Shown here: one piece after another, positions 6,858-16,632 of the stretch
Layout of the letters: each line of letters opens with the position of its first letter
Numbering within the stretch: the stretch's first letter is position 1
Assembly: GCA_900758495.1 (NCBI GenBank)
Contig: CAAERO010000032.1
Span: 1 to 50,157 of the forward strand
Direction: 5' to 3'
DNA: 50,157 nucleotides
Source: Bacilli bacterium
GTDB lineage: Bacteria > Bacillota_I > Bacilli_A > RF39 > UBA660
Translations under genes and position numbers: made by a program
Notes under the pieces: generated by a model
What the model was told of the DNA's origin: nothing
Databases searched by the model: none
Seen by the model: the letters and a program-made list of their open reading frames with translations, nothing else

Positions 6858-9334
6858 TTTTCACCGTTTGGAAACTCGTCGGTTTCACCCATATAATAAA
6901 GCTGTAGTGGTGTTGCAAACACATTAATTCTAAGTCTATTTTTATTAGTTATATTGACTAAAAATTGCCCTTGTCCACACTTACTAAGAAAACTTTTTTG
7001 GGTTTCTGTAAGCGGCGTGTTTGCATATATTTTTTCGATTGCTTGGACATCATTATCCTTTAACATACCTGTTATTTGATACTGGCAATTTCCAAATAAA
7101 CTAGAAGCGTGTCTTAATACACCAGCACTACTAGTTAAGTCAGATGGTTGCTGTGTAGCTACCACAATACCAGCATTATATTTTCTTAAACGTCTTGCCA
7201 TCTGGCCAAAATACTTTAATAAAGTTGGATTATCTTCATCTATAAAATAATGAAATTCATCAACTACTATTAACATATTTTGCTTTTTATTTTTATTATC
7301 ATTTTTCTTTTTATTATCAACAATTTCATTACTTAAATAAGTAAGTAAATTAATCATTTGAGTATTGATTAATCTTCGTGAAGAATTAAATAATAATTCT
7401 TGTAAATTAAAGACAACTAAATTATTGCTTAAATCAATAGTCGTTATACCATTATATAAATTTCCATCTTGACCTGTAACCATTCTCTTTAATAGAACTT
7501 CAATATTAACTAAAATTCTTTCTAATTCTTTAGTTTTAACTGTTCTTTGTTGTTCCAAAAGATAAGCATACAAATCAGAAAATATTGGATAATCCTTAGG
7601 TGTCATTTTTTCAAACTCTTCTAAAGTAGTTTTCTTGGTAATTCCCCTTGAATTATAAAATTTTTCAACTATATCTAACAATACTACTAATTCTTTTTCT
7701 GATATATCTTCAAAAGCAGTTATAAAGAAATTTTCTAAAAATCCTAAATGCTTACCCAAAATAGAAGTCTCATTATCATCATCAGTAGAAACATATCTAA
7801 TTTGCAACGGATTAATTAAACTTTTACTTGATAAATCAATGTATTCTCCACCACATCTATTAGTAAGTTTTTCTAATTCATTTTCTATATCAAACAAGAA
7901 TAATTTTGTTCCTCTAGCAAATTCATTTGTTATTAACAGTTTTAATAAAAAACTTTTTCCACTACCTGTTGTACCAATCACACTCATATTATGACCTGTT
8001 CTATTTTTAGTTAATTTAAATTGATCGAAGAATGTTGGAAGTCCATAATTACAATCCTCTCCCATAAGCCAGCCGGTAGAATCATTATGATAATTTTCAG
8101 TAAAGAAAAATGCTGATGCTAATGTTGATGTAGGTAGATACATAGCATAATCAGGTAAACCTTTATCTGTAAGTTCAAAACCTTGCCATGCCGACATTTG
8201 TCTTAAATTAGGAACATCTACTTTAATTTGATATAATTCAGCATTTGTTTTTATTTCTTTTAAAATTTCATCTCTTTGTTTTTTATTACCACTTATTGCT
8301 AAAATTATTGAAACTTCTTTAACCCTTTCATCATTTGCCGATATTTGCTCTATTAACAATTTATAATTATTCATAAGTGATTGCATTTCCGTTACATCAC
8401 TTAAATTTTTTGATGAATTATAATCGGCTAAGACTGCTTTAAAACTACTATTTAATACATTTAATAATTTAGATTGTTCAATAGTATCTTTAATAGTTAC
8501 GCTGGCCTTAACATTCGGCAAGTTGATAATCCTATCTAAAAATCCATGTTCAATAAATAATGGATAATTCTTAATACTAACCATTTGAATTTCTTGATTA
8601 TCAACCTTTAAATAAGAAGGTAATTCAGTTATTCTTAATGGTGATAATAAATCAAAAAAATCATAATACATAATTTGATCTAAATTAACATCAGAATAAT
8701 ATAAATTAGTGAATACTTTGATAAGCCATTTTTTATTATCAACTAATTCAATATCTAACTTAGGAATTATTGCATTACATGTTCTTTCAAAATCTTCTTT
8801 GGCCTTTTCTAAGGCCTCTTTATTTTTACAAATAATAGCAAAATAATAAGAAGAAGCTGATGTCATATTTTCTTCTTCTATCATTTCAATAAAATCATGA
8901 TTATTTATAAGTAAGTTAGTTCTTACCTTATTATCAGAATTCTCTTCTATTAACTTTTCATAGTTTTCTTTATTGATATTTAAGTTTATCTTTTCATCAA
9001 ACTTATACGCCTTAATAGTAAAAGGCAAACGATAAAGTTTTGATAAGGTGTGAAAGAATAGCTTTTGTTCATTATCATTTGTTAAAGACAAATCAATTGG
9101 ACTTACTTTATAAAAATAAGCAACTTGATTAGTTTTAAGTTTTATTAAACCACTATCAGTAATATCTTTTATATTACAAAAAACTTGAGAATTTTGCATT
9201 TTCTTTTTAACTATACTTTTGCTGATATAATTATCACTTATTTTTTTCTTTGCCTTTAAAATTGTTTTCCCTTCTTTATTCTTTTTTCTCTTAATTTTTG
9301 CCTGTAGACGTTCTTCTTTTGTTTTAAAATTCAC
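6854..9334 (-). CDS. virB4: VirB4-type conjugation ATPase
   Basis: At 826 residues it has the length and layout of VirB4/TraE ATPases. Walker A is GTTGSGKS (about residue 450) and Walker B is IVVDEFHYF (about 688), followed by the RRLRKYNAGIVVATQQPSDL stretch typical of the family. It energises assembly of the mating pore and substrate transfer at the inner face of the membrane. The start is GTG (9334) with a GGGGG ribosome site; the N-terminus is very basic. It is the strongest marker that this region is a conjugative element. Confidence 0.93.
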   Translation of the reverse strand: MNFKTKEERLQAKIKRKKNKEGKTILKAKKKISDNYISKSIVKKKMQNSQVFCNIKDITDSGLIKLKTNQVAYFYKVSPIDLSLTNDNEQKLFFHTLSKLYRLPFTIKAYKFDEKINLNINKENYEKLIEENSDNKVRTNLLINNHDFIEMIEEENMTSASSYYFAIICKNKEALEKAKEDFERTCNAIIPKLDIELVDNKKWLIKVFTNLYYSDVNLDQIMYYDFFDLLSPLRITELPSYLKVDNQEIQMVSIKNYPLFIEHGFLDRIINLPNVKASVTIKDTIEQSKLLNVLNSSFKAVLADYNSSKNLSDVTEMQSLMNNYKLLIEQISANDERVKEVSIILAISGNKKQRDEILKEIKTNAELYQIKVDVPNLRQMSAWQGFELTDKGLPDYAMYLPTSTLASAFFFTENYHNDSTGWLMGEDCNYGLPTFFDQFKLTKNRTGHNMSVIGTTGSGKSFLLKLLITNEFARGTKLFLFDIENELEKLTNRCGGEYIDLSSKSLINPLQIRYVSTDDDNETSILGKHLGFLENFFITAFEDISEKELVVLLDIVEKFYNSRGITKKTTLEEFEKMTPKDYPIFSDLYAYLLEQQRTVKTKELERILVNIEVLLKRMVTGQDGNLYNGITTIDLSNNLVVFNLQELLFNSSRRLINTQMINLLTYLSNEIVDNKKKNDNKNKKQNMLIVVDEFHYFIDEDNPTLLKYFGQMARRLRKYNAGIVVATQQPSDLTSSAGVLRHASSLFGNCQYQITGMLKDNDVQAIEKIYANTPLTETQKSFLSKCGQGQFLVNITNKNRLRINVFATPLQLYYMGETDEFPNGEK

Positions 9335-9353
9335 ATTATCCCCCTTTCATTTA

Positions 9354-9617
9354 TCATTTAAAATAATAATAGTTTTTATTTTTAAATAGATATTTTATAA
9401 ATAATATAAACAATTTATATATTCGATTACATTTGCTAAAATCCATTGGTACTAAAGATAGTATTCCAAAAGAAATTACAACTATAGATAATGTATAAAT
9501 TTTTAATAAAAATAAAATTGTAAAAAGTAATATAAATATTCCACCAATTATTAAATCTTCATACTCTAAGTTGAATAAGCCTAGATTTCTTTTTATACTT
9601 TTTAATGTAATATACAT
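9354..9617 (-). CDS. Small VirB3-like membrane protein of the mating pore
   Basis: The 87-residue protein has two closely spaced hydrophobic segments (about residues 24-40 and 43-58) and a basic C-terminus. Its place directly before VirB4 and after a VirB6-like gene matches the VirB3/PrgI/TcpE position in Gram-positive conjugation operons. Sequence alone does not decide which of these families it belongs to. Role inferred from size, topology and gene order. Confidence 0.65.
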   Translation of the reverse strand: MYITLKSIKRNLGLFNLEYEDLIIGGIFILLFTILFLLKIYTLSIVVISFGILSLVPMDFSKCNRIYKLFILFIKYLFKNKNYYYFK

Positions 9618-9634
9618 ATTATCTTATCCCTTCA

Positions 9635-11299
9635 TCATATTCTATCAGATTCATTTCCATAATCAGTTATTTTAGGTCTTGTATGATACCTACTGCTATG
9701 TGGATTTCCAATGTTTTTAATGCTATCAAAAGCACCACCAAAACCACTTTTAATATTGTTTATTCCATCTCGTGCAAGTGATACACCACCTCTAACATAA
9801 TCGACATTATATCTATCATTAGAAAAATCCCATTTACTTGCAGCATCTTTAACATTACCTTCTCCTCTTGACTCTAAAACTCTTCCGTAAGCACGAGCAA
9901 TTGGATTGCCACTTTGCTGTAAATCTGAGCCTTTCATCATTTGAGCTAAGCCTTTACCAACTTTGTCATTCATTTTCTTTGATACACTAGAATTCATTTT
10001 AGGATTAACGCTAGCAATACCATGATACATTCCTTTGGTTGTTTGCACTCCACCTTTTGCTAATTGACCTATTCCTTTCCCTATTTTAAATCCACCTTTT
10101 GCAACGCCAGCTGTAGCTCCAACAGCACCAATTCCAAGACCAGTTGCGGTTGCTAATCCACCACCTAAACCTCGCATTGCCATCATCATATCTCTACCGC
10201 TATTGGCAGATACATTTTCACCAATAAATCGATTTAAAGAAGTACAACCTGTCATTAGCATCATAGCACAACCTAAGTATAAAACTGATTGAGCTACTAC
10301 TTTAGTAAAATAATTTAATTTGTTAATATCAGCACTATTTTGTATAGCGTTAAACATAATTGAAGTTAAGCCTATTAAAAGCATTATCGCTCCAGCTTGT
10401 AATACTAAAGAAGCAAGTTGTTGATACAGAGCTGATCTTTGTTCTTTTCGCCCCACACTCGTTGCAATGACAAGTGGTGATATAACCATTAAAAAAGCAA
10501 GTTCTAGTTGTCGTTTTCCTAGCATTAATACCGAAAAACCAACCGCAAATAGAAATATTGCACCTATTATGATTCCAAACAAAAAGTTATAATTAAAAGC
10601 ATAATCTTCACTATCATTCCAGATACCCGGTTTATAGATGTTACATCTAAAAGAAAAAGCACCACTATCAGAAACATTGCTAGCCGTAATTGTGTCATTT
10701 CTTATCAGCTTTTCAAAATCAGCCATAGTATTTGCAGAACTAGTATTAGAATAGCCATTTAATTTATCTTTTAAATCTTTGACATTCTTTGCATCCACCT
10801 TATCACCGCCAGAAACTTTATAACAAGCCTCGTTTATAGATAAATATGATGTTTTCATCTTATCTCCAATCGTAGAGTTACTTATATTAAAATTATTATA
10901 AATGGCATTTGATAAATTAATTCCTAAATTAATAGTTGTACTAAATATTAAATATACTGAAAATATTAGAAAACCACATTTAACAATCTCTTTTACCAAT
11001 TCAAATAATGGCTGTTCATTACTATCTGCATCTAAAATTCTAAAAGTTAGCTTCCAAACTGCAAACAAAAATAAAAGTGCAAAAGCCAGAATAAAAAAAG
11101 CATTAAATATTTTAGTGAATGGAGAATTATCAACATTTTTAAGCATTTCAATAAAATTCAAACTATTAATACTATGTGCTACATCATATAAAACATCAAT
11201 CGTTTTAAAGACAATATTAATAATTCCCATTCCCAATCCTCTTAAAATATCTAAAACACTATATTTTATATCACTTGCAATACTTAATGTATTTAGCAT
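9635..11299 (-). CDS. VirB6/TrbL-like polytopic conjugation protein
   Basis: The 554-residue protein has several membrane spans: at about residues 62-85, 107-130, 230-260, 265-285, 295-320 and 335-355. A Gly/Ala/Lys-rich cytoplasmic tail follows (GGGLATATGLGIGAVGATAG and onward). This is the pattern of TrbL/VirB6 proteins, which form the inner-membrane base of the channel. An extracellular stretch at about 140-215 has several Ser/Asn/Cys residues. It lies between the VirB2-like and VirB3-like genes, as expected. Confidence 0.8.
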   Translation of the reverse strand: MLNTLSIASDIKYSVLDILRGLGMGIINIVFKTIDVLYDVAHSINSLNFIEMLKNVDNSPFTKIFNAFFILAFALLFLFAVWKLTFRILDADSNEQPLFELVKEIVKCGFLIFSVYLIFSTTINLGINLSNAIYNNFNISNSTIGDKMKTSYLSINEACYKVSGGDKVDAKNVKDLKDKLNGYSNTSSANTMADFEKLIRNDTITASNVSDSGAFSFRCNIYKPGIWNDSEDYAFNYNFLFGIIIGAIFLFAVGFSVLMLGKRQLELAFLMVISPLVIATSVGRKEQRSALYQQLASLVLQAGAIMLLIGLTSIMFNAIQNSADINKLNYFTKVVAQSVLYLGCAMMLMTGCTSLNRFIGENVSANSGRDMMMAMRGLGGGLATATGLGIGAVGATAGVAKGGFKIGKGIGQLAKGGVQTTKGMYHGIASVNPKMNSSVSKKMNDKVGKGLAQMMKGSDLQQSGNPIARAYGRVLESRGEGNVKDAASKWDFSNDRYNVDYVRGGVSLARDGINNIKSGFGGAFDSIKNIGNPHSSRYHTRPKITDYGNESDRI

Positions 11300-11307
11300 A
11301 CAAATCC

Positions 11308-11667
11308 TTACTTTAAAGTATCAATAACGAAGTTGATAATACTAGGTACTAAAATTAATAATGCTACTCCACCTAAAGTATAAAGAATAGTCTTTTTTCT
11401 TCTTTGTTTGGTTTCATCATCTCCAATAATAAATTGAATAACAAACACTACTAAAGCTATAAAAGAAATTACAATTCCAAATACTTGGACTCTGGTTGCT
11501 AAATTCTTGATAATTATTCCTAGACTTTCTATGGTTATATTGCCACCTTCAATTTTATCAACTGCATATACTTTTGGAATACTAACAATAATTCCTAAAA
11601 TGAAAGTAAAAATACTTAGGAAATACATATTCACTTTATCTTTATATTTAGTTAATTTTTTCTTCAA
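11308..11667 (-). CDS. VirB2/TrbC-like pilin or channel subunit
   Basis: The 119-residue protein has a basic N-terminus, a signal-like segment ending near SIPKVYA, and two further membrane spans (about residues 62-82 and 95-115) separated by a short charged cytoplasmic loop (DDETKQRRKK). That is the VirB2/TrbC topology. It is the first of the compact mating-pore genes. In Gram-positive systems such proteins line the channel and need not form a long pilus. Confidence 0.75.
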   Translation of the reverse strand: MKKKLTKYKDKVNMYFLSIFTFILGIIVSIPKVYAVDKIEGGNITIESLGIIIKNLATRVQVFGIVISFIALVVFVIQFIIGDDETKQRRKKTILYTLGGVALLILVPSIINFVIDTLK

Positions 11668-11695
11668 AACTAATCATTCCTCCTTTTGATATTAA

Positions 11696-12283
11696 TTATC
11701 TAGTAATGTCTTTCTCTTTTAACTCTTTACAATAATCTAAAATCAACTTTAAATTATTCTTTAATAACTGATTATTTTCTTGTTCATATTTATTTTTTAA
11801 ATCTTCTATTAAACCATTATTATTTTTATCAAATGTATAAACACCATCATATAAATTACAGCCAGTATTATGGTCGACAATAAAATAACAAATTCCATCT
11901 ACACTATCATCTTTAATAACTCTATCTTCTTGGTCCTGTTCTTTACAAAGACTGTCTAAAGTTTCTAAAGAATACTTGCCTGATGGAATATTAACATCAC
12001 TTGTTTTCAATACAACAACAACAATATCTAAATCCAAATCATTAACCTCCTTCTCAAATTTAAATTTTATCTTTTTTGCTTCTTCTTCGGTTAAAGATAT
12101 ATAATCTTTTTTTGTCATAATTGATGAAATAGATGAAAAAACAGATGTTTTATCATCACCTGTTTTCATATACACATCTAACTTACCATTTTCATTATTT
12201 CCATAAAATTTAAACTCTAAGTTATACATACTAAATAAATTTAGTAGTTCTTCTAAACTATATTCTTTATTTTTATCAAACAT
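11696..12283 (-). CDS. Unknown soluble protein between SSB and pilin genes
   Basis: The 195-residue acidic protein has no recognised domain. It has an N-terminal helix (YSLEELLNLFSMYNLEFKF), a strand-rich middle and a Lys/Glu-rich C-terminal helix. It starts only one base after the SSB stop, so it is co-translated with SSB. A role with the transferred single strand is possible but unproven. Confidence 0.55.
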   Translation of the reverse strand: MFDKNKEYSLEELLNLFSMYNLEFKFYGNNENGKLDVYMKTGDDKTSVFSSISSIMTKKDYISLTEEEAKKIKFKFEKEVNDLDLDIVVVVLKTSDVNIPSGKYSLETLDSLCKEQDQEDRVIKDDSVDGICYFIVDHNTGCNLYDGVYTFDKNNNGLIEDLKNKYEQENNQLLKNNLKLILDYCKELKEKDITR

Positions 12284-12284
12284 A

Positions 12285-12662
12285 TTATTTACTCACTTCA
12301 TTTTCTAAAGTGGTTGTTTCTTTTAAATTATTATTTTTATAAGTAACAATATGCTTATATTCCTCAACTAAAGGTTCAAATGTATGGATAACTTTTCCTT
12401 CTTCAAGTTCAATAGTTTTATCTTTAAAAGATCCTTCTAAATAAATAATATCTCCTTTTTTACTAAATTCACAAATTCTTTCAGCATTTTTATTCCATAA
12501 GCCATAATTGAAGAAATCTGTAATTTTGTTTCCTTCTTTGTCTTTATAACTTCTATCAACTGCAATAGTAACATTAGCAACTTTATTCCCATTCTCCAGT
12601 TCTATTAACTCTGGATTTTTAACTAATCTCCCCATTACACAAAATTTATTAATACTACTCAT
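12285..12662 (-). CDS. ssb: Single-stranded DNA-binding protein
   Basis: The N-terminal 105 residues follow the bacterial SSB OB-fold: MGRLVKNPEL, VANVTIAVDRSYKDKEG, FFNYGLWNKNAERICEF and KGDIIYLEGSF. It ends without the acidic DDxPF tip that recruits partners in chromosomal SSB, as is common for element-borne copies. It would coat the transferred strand or the rolling-circle intermediate. The ribosome site is a GGGGG track ahead of the ATG. Confidence 0.85.
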   Translation of the reverse strand: MSSINKFCVMGRLVKNPELIELENGNKVANVTIAVDRSYKDKEGNKITDFFNYGLWNKNAERICEFSKKGDIIYLEGSFKDKTIELEEGKVIHTFEPLVEEYKHIVTYKNNNLKETTTLENEVSK

Positions 12663-12732
12663 CTCTATTCCCCCATTCTTTATTTATAGTAATAATTATA
12701 TATATTAAAAACCAAACCCCTTTTTGTCTTTT

Positions 12733-15510
12733 CTATTTATTCTTTTTTCTTCTATTTGCAACAATTATTAATCCAGCACCAGTTAAAACAATTGTACCAG
12801 CAATTAAATTTAAATAAGATTCTGATAAAGTATTAGGTACTTCAATTACTTTCTTATGATCTTTCATTTCTGATTTAACTATTTGACCGTCCTCAGTAAT
12901 TTCAAACCACATTTTCTCATCATTTAATTCATATCCTTCTGGTGCCTCTTTTTCAAGGATATAGTATTTACCATATCTTAATTCATTAATTACTATTTTG
13001 CCTTCTTCGTTTGTTCTGCCAGAAAATACTAATTCATTATTTTCATTGTAAATTTCTATTAAAGTATCTGGTAATACTTCTCCTGTTGAAAAATCAACTT
13101 TAGTAAATTCTAAGCTTCCCATGATAGGTTTATTTTTCATTTCCGCTTTAATAATTTCTCCATTATCTTTGATTTCAAAATAAACTATTTCATCAGTAAT
13201 TAGATAACCAGTTGTAGCTTCTTTTTCTACAATGTAATATTTACCAATAGCCAAATCATCAATAGATACTTTTCCATCTTTATCAGTTTTGTAAGTTCCA
13301 ACTAACTCATCTTTATCGTTATAAATTTCTATAATAGTGTTTGGAATAGTATCTCCAGTTACTAAATCTTTTTTAGTAAATTCTAACTTTCCTTTTTTAT
13401 AATAATTTTCTAAAGTAATATCATAAGAAACATTATCAGTATATTGGTCCTTATATTTTAATTCTAATTCATATTCTTTATCATCTAAAACATGATTATT
13501 ATCTGTAGCAATTTCTTTGATAAAATATTTTCCTAAATATAGGTTATCAAATACTAATTTACCATCTTTATTAGTAAATTCTTCTTTAACTAATTCACCT
13601 TTTTTGTAAATCAATTTACCATTAGCAGAATAAATATCTTCTTTAGCATATAATCCTATTTTTACATTTGCTAAATTTATCTTATCATAAGTATATTTGC
13701 CATTATCAATCACAAATTTTTCACCAGTTTTGTCAATTGTTACACTGCCTTTTACCTCTTTATTAGCAAATTTAACTTCAAATAAAACACCAAGTTCATC
13801 ATCTTTTATTAATTCTGAATTTTCTCCAATATGAAATTCTACTGATTCTTTATTCCATAAATAACCATCAATTCGTTGATCTACTTCCTCTAATCTATAA
13901 GTTCCCGGCATTAAAGGGTATGGTGTAATTAATATACCATTTTCGTCAGTTTCAAACTCACATACATTTTTTACTGTTGGATAAGTAATTCTTTGACAAA
14001 CATATTCTCCTGTATATACATTAAAAATTTTAAATTTAATGTTAGCTCTAGCAATAATATCACCAGTATCTTTATCAACTTTTATTACTTTTAATTTAGC
14101 GGTAATTGGAGCATTTGAAATTAACTTATATAATGGTTCATCTGTATTTTCATTAATGGTAATTTCAAAATCATCAACCTTTTCATAATCTGTAGTTGCT
14201 GTAACCTGTTTAATTATATAAGTACCATAAGGTAATTTTACAGTAGCGTACCCTTTACTATCAGTTGTAATGGTTTTATATTTTTCACCACTTGATTTTA
14301 AATAAATATCAAATGTTACATTAGGTTCCCCTACCAACATTCCTGTTTTATCGTTAGCATAAACCTTAAAGAAATTAACATTTCTTTCAATAACCTTTTC
14401 TTGTACTGGAATTAATGGTTCTAAATTATCTTTTGAAATATTAAATTCATAAGAATTTGTATCCAATTCATAACCCTTACTAGGTGTAATTTCTTTTAAA
14501 TAAAATTTTCCTAAACTTGGTAAATAGCCACTTATAGCATAACCATTTTTATCAGTTGTAATCTTAGTAACTAATGTACCATCCTCACGATATACACCAT
14601 AAACAGCTCCAGCTAAAGTTGCATCTCCTTGTGGGATATTCTTTCCAGTATCTCTGTCAACCTTGTTGATAGCAACTTTGCCACCTACAATATTAATACT
14701 AATATTTCTTTGTAATGGATCATAGCTACCAACTTGTACTAAATCTTGACTATCCGCTCTTACATAAACAATTGTAGGATGTGAATATTTAATATCCTTC
14801 TTAGTTAAAGTTATATTTGTACTGCCAACCTCATTAGCAGTTATATATAAATCATTTCCAGACTTATTTAATGATACTTTAGAATCACTTGATACTTGCC
14901 ATTTTGATAAAACAGAATTAGCATCTGTAATTTTTATTGTATTTCCAATTACTGTTTCAAAATTAGTATTTCCAAATTCTGGAGCTTTATAATGATTTGC
15001 AACTAATCTTTCCATTTCAGCCATTTCATTTTCATACTTAGTAATTCTATTTCCTTTTAAAGAATCAGTAAAATAAATATCCCAACCATGTGGAACAGTT
15101 TGCCAAATCATAAACTGAGTAATTGCATACCATTTCAAATCACTATGATTTACTTCACTATCAGAATAACCATAACCATAAAATGCTAATAATTGAATTC
15201 TTTTCCATTGTTCTTGACTCATATTAGCAACATAAGCTTGATTAACATCTGTACCTGTATAATCAGTAAATTCTTCTAGTGGTGTTCCGGGTTCAATACA
15301 ATATACGAACTGATTATCACTTGTTCTTGCTATAACTGCCATTTGTTGATATTTAGTTCTAGTCCCTTGTTTCATATTCACATAATTATTAGGAATCCAT
15401 TTATACTTATCATTAAACTGTGCATTATAATTGCTAGCGCTAACTTTTAAAATAGGCATTAAAGTTATTCCTAATAACAATAGTGTTAAATATTTTAATT
15501 TTCCTTTCAT
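12733..15510 (-). CDS. Large surface adhesin with thioester domain and CnaB repeats
   Basis: A signal peptide (residues 1-25) is followed by a thioester domain: Cys71 in YCIEPG and Gln132 in TQFMIW are the pair that forms the Cys-Gln bond in TED adhesins. An Ig-like stretch and six CnaB/SpaA-type domains follow; five keep the isopeptide Glu (KEITPSKGY, EEVDQR, KEIATD, EKEATTGY, EKEAPEGY), while one reads KQVTATTDY with Gln instead. The C-terminus is VPNTLSES, a hydrophobic span and RRKKNK, a variant sorting signal lacking the usual Gly of LPXTG. It likely binds recipient or host surfaces covalently. No sortase is in the window. Confidence 0.88.
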   Translation of the reverse strand: MKGKLKYLTLLLLGITLMPILKVSASNYNAQFNDKYKWIPNNYVNMKQGTRTKYQQMAVIARTSDNQFVYCIEPGTPLEEFTDYTGTDVNQAYVANMSQEQWKRIQLLAFYGYGYSDSEVNHSDLKWYAITQFMIWQTVPHGWDIYFTDSLKGNRITKYENEMAEMERLVANHYKAPEFGNTNFETVIGNTIKITDANSVLSKWQVSSDSKVSLNKSGNDLYITANEVGSTNITLTKKDIKYSHPTIVYVRADSQDLVQVGSYDPLQRNISINIVGGKVAINKVDRDTGKNIPQGDATLAGAVYGVYREDGTLVTKITTDKNGYAISGYLPSLGKFYLKEITPSKGYELDTNSYEFNISKDNLEPLIPVQEKVIERNVNFFKVYANDKTGMLVGEPNVTFDIYLKSSGEKYKTITTDSKGYATVKLPYGTYIIKQVTATTDYEKVDDFEITINENTDEPLYKLISNAPITAKLKVIKVDKDTGDIIARANIKFKIFNVYTGEYVCQRITYPTVKNVCEFETDENGILITPYPLMPGTYRLEEVDQRIDGYLWNKESVEFHIGENSELIKDDELGVLFEVKFANKEVKGSVTIDKTGEKFVIDNGKYTYDKINLANVKIGLYAKEDIYSANGKLIYKKGELVKEEFTNKDGKLVFDNLYLGKYFIKEIATDNNHVLDDKEYELELKYKDQYTDNVSYDITLENYYKKGKLEFTKKDLVTGDTIPNTIIEIYNDKDELVGTYKTDKDGKVSIDDLAIGKYYIVEKEATTGYLITDEIVYFEIKDNGEIIKAEMKNKPIMGSLEFTKVDFSTGEVLPDTLIEIYNENNELVFSGRTNEEGKIVINELRYGKYYILEKEAPEGYELNDEKMWFEITEDGQIVKSEMKDHKKVIEVPNTLSESYLNLIAGTIVLTGAGLIIVANRRKKNK

Positions 15511-15535
15511 TTTTTCTCTCCTCTAATTTTAACCA

Positions 15536-15560
15536 TAAAAAAAATACCATTAAGGTATTT
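15536..15560 (-). terminator. Intrinsic terminator between the lipoprotein-like and adhesin genes
   Basis: On the minus strand AAATACC pairs with GGTATTT around a short TTAAT loop and runs into eight T. The stop of the gene at 15550 is in the loop. It lies only about 30 bases before the adhesin ATG, so the adhesin depends on readthrough or a promoter inside this gap. Confidence 0.65.
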
Positions 15561-16161
15561 GCACTGAATGATAATCAAATAAATTCCCATTCGTATCAAA
15601 AAGAGTTAACATATAATATGTCGTTCCACAACTATCTTGATAACTATCACAATAATAGCCATAGCTATCCATATACTTATCTCCCATGTTCTTACACTCT
15701 TCAAAAGTATTAAAATCAGCTCTTACCCAATTCATATCAAACTTTTTAGGAGTACAAGTAGGCTGAGTTGGTTGTGTTGGTTGCACTGGTTGTGTATTTG
15801 ATACAGAACTACTATTATCATTCGCTTTTTTATTGGTATTTTTTTCTTCTTTTTGAACATCTTGTTTCTTTGATTCATTAGAATTATTATTCTTATTAGT
15901 TACTGAATTATTTGCATCTAAAGAAACATCATCATTTTTTGAATTTGATACTTCATCATTTGAATTAACCTTTGAATCATCAACAGATTGTTCTTCTTTA
16001 TTCTCCTCTTCATTCTTTTTTTCTTCTTTTGTAATGTCATTTGTTACATTTGTTTGATTAACTTTTTCTTCTCTTGCTTTAAAGTAAAATGTACTAGCAC
16101 CTATAATTGACAATGCTATTAAAATAAAAGTTGCAAGAGGTATTAATTTCTTTTTTCTCAT
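15550..16161 (-). CDS. Membrane-anchored extracytoplasmic protein with low-complexity stalk
   Basis: The start at 16161 has GAGGAGAGG upstream; an earlier in-frame start at 16188 has none. The 203-residue product has a basic N-terminus, one membrane span (about residues 5-25), a Lys/Glu/Asn/Ser-rich stalk (about 30-115), a TQPVQPTQPTQPT linker and a small C-terminal domain with four Cys (CTPKKF, ECKNMG, YYCDSYQDSC). The cysteines probably form disulfides outside the cell. Its place beside the adhesin suggests a surface role in mating contacts; no family recognised. Confidence 0.6.
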   Translation of the reverse strand: MRKKKLIPLATFILIALSIIGASTFYFKAREEKVNQTNVTNDITKEEKKNEEENKEEQSVDDSKVNSNDEVSNSKNDDVSLDANNSVTNKNNNSNESKKQDVQKEEKNTNKKANDNSSSVSNTQPVQPTQPTQPTCTPKKFDMNWVRADFNTFEECKNMGDKYMDSYGYYCDSYQDSCGTTYYMLTLFDTNGNLFDYHSVQIP

Positions 16162-16238
16162 AGAAATCCTCTCCTCTTTTTTTACCAAGATTATACCGTA
16201 TTTCTATAATTTTGTCAGCCATTATTAATAAATAATAT

Positions 16239-16460
16239 TTAATTATTATTAGCTGTACTTGCAATACCAAGCTTTACTTGAATTTCATTAATACTATGAT
16301 TTAAAATTTCAAAGTATTGTAATACATTTTGATAGTTAATGTTATAAATATCTAAGGAAGCTAACAATCTTAAATATTCTGACTTAGAAATATTAAGTGC
16401 ACTACATCTTCTTTCAATACTATCAAATAAATCTCTTGGTAAATAGCATTTAATTTCCAT
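16239..16460 (-). CDS. Ribbon-helix-helix / MobC-like small protein
   Basis: The 73-residue product starts MEIKCYLPRDLFDSIERR and has SKSEYLRLLASL, the strand-helix-helix pattern of ribbon-helix-helix proteins such as MobC. I use the ATG at 16460, with GGAGG 9 bases upstream. It is distinct from the one at 164-316, so the element has at least two such proteins. It probably binds DNA as a dimer, as a transfer-gene repressor or relaxosome accessory. Confidence 0.6.
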   Translation of the reverse strand: MEIKCYLPRDLFDSIERRCSALNISKSEYLRLLASLDIYNINYQNVLQYFEILNHSINEIQVKLGIASTANNN

Positions 16461-16522
16461 TATCAATTTCCTCCTTCCACCATTTATTTAGCTTTTTTTA
16501 TGGAGAGCTATAACTCCAATTA

Positions 16523-16618
16523 TTACTCACATCTACTAGAAATAATACATGCACAAATAATAAATAATAAAGTTATTATTAATGCAGCAATTCCTAATAT
16601 TATTAGAACTAATTTCAT
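16523..16618 (-). CDS. 31-residue single-span membrane peptide
   Basis: ATG at 16618 follows AGAAGG at good spacing and opens a 31-codon frame: a short N-terminus, one long hydrophobic span (LVLIILGIAALIITLLFII) and a Cys-containing tail ending SSRCE. Tiny single-span proteins of this kind are frequent in the leader of Firmicutes conjugative elements and usually go unannotated. The start lies 15 bases after the stop of the ArpU-like gene. Function unknown. Confidence 0.55.
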   Translation of the reverse strand: MKLVLIILGIAALIITLLFIICACIISSRCE

Positions 16619-16632
16619 CTTTTAACCTTCTT

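Noticed and set aside
10902..11327. 141-codon plus-strand open frame
   Set aside because: It is antisense to the VirB6-like gene and has no ribosome site or recognisable protein pattern.
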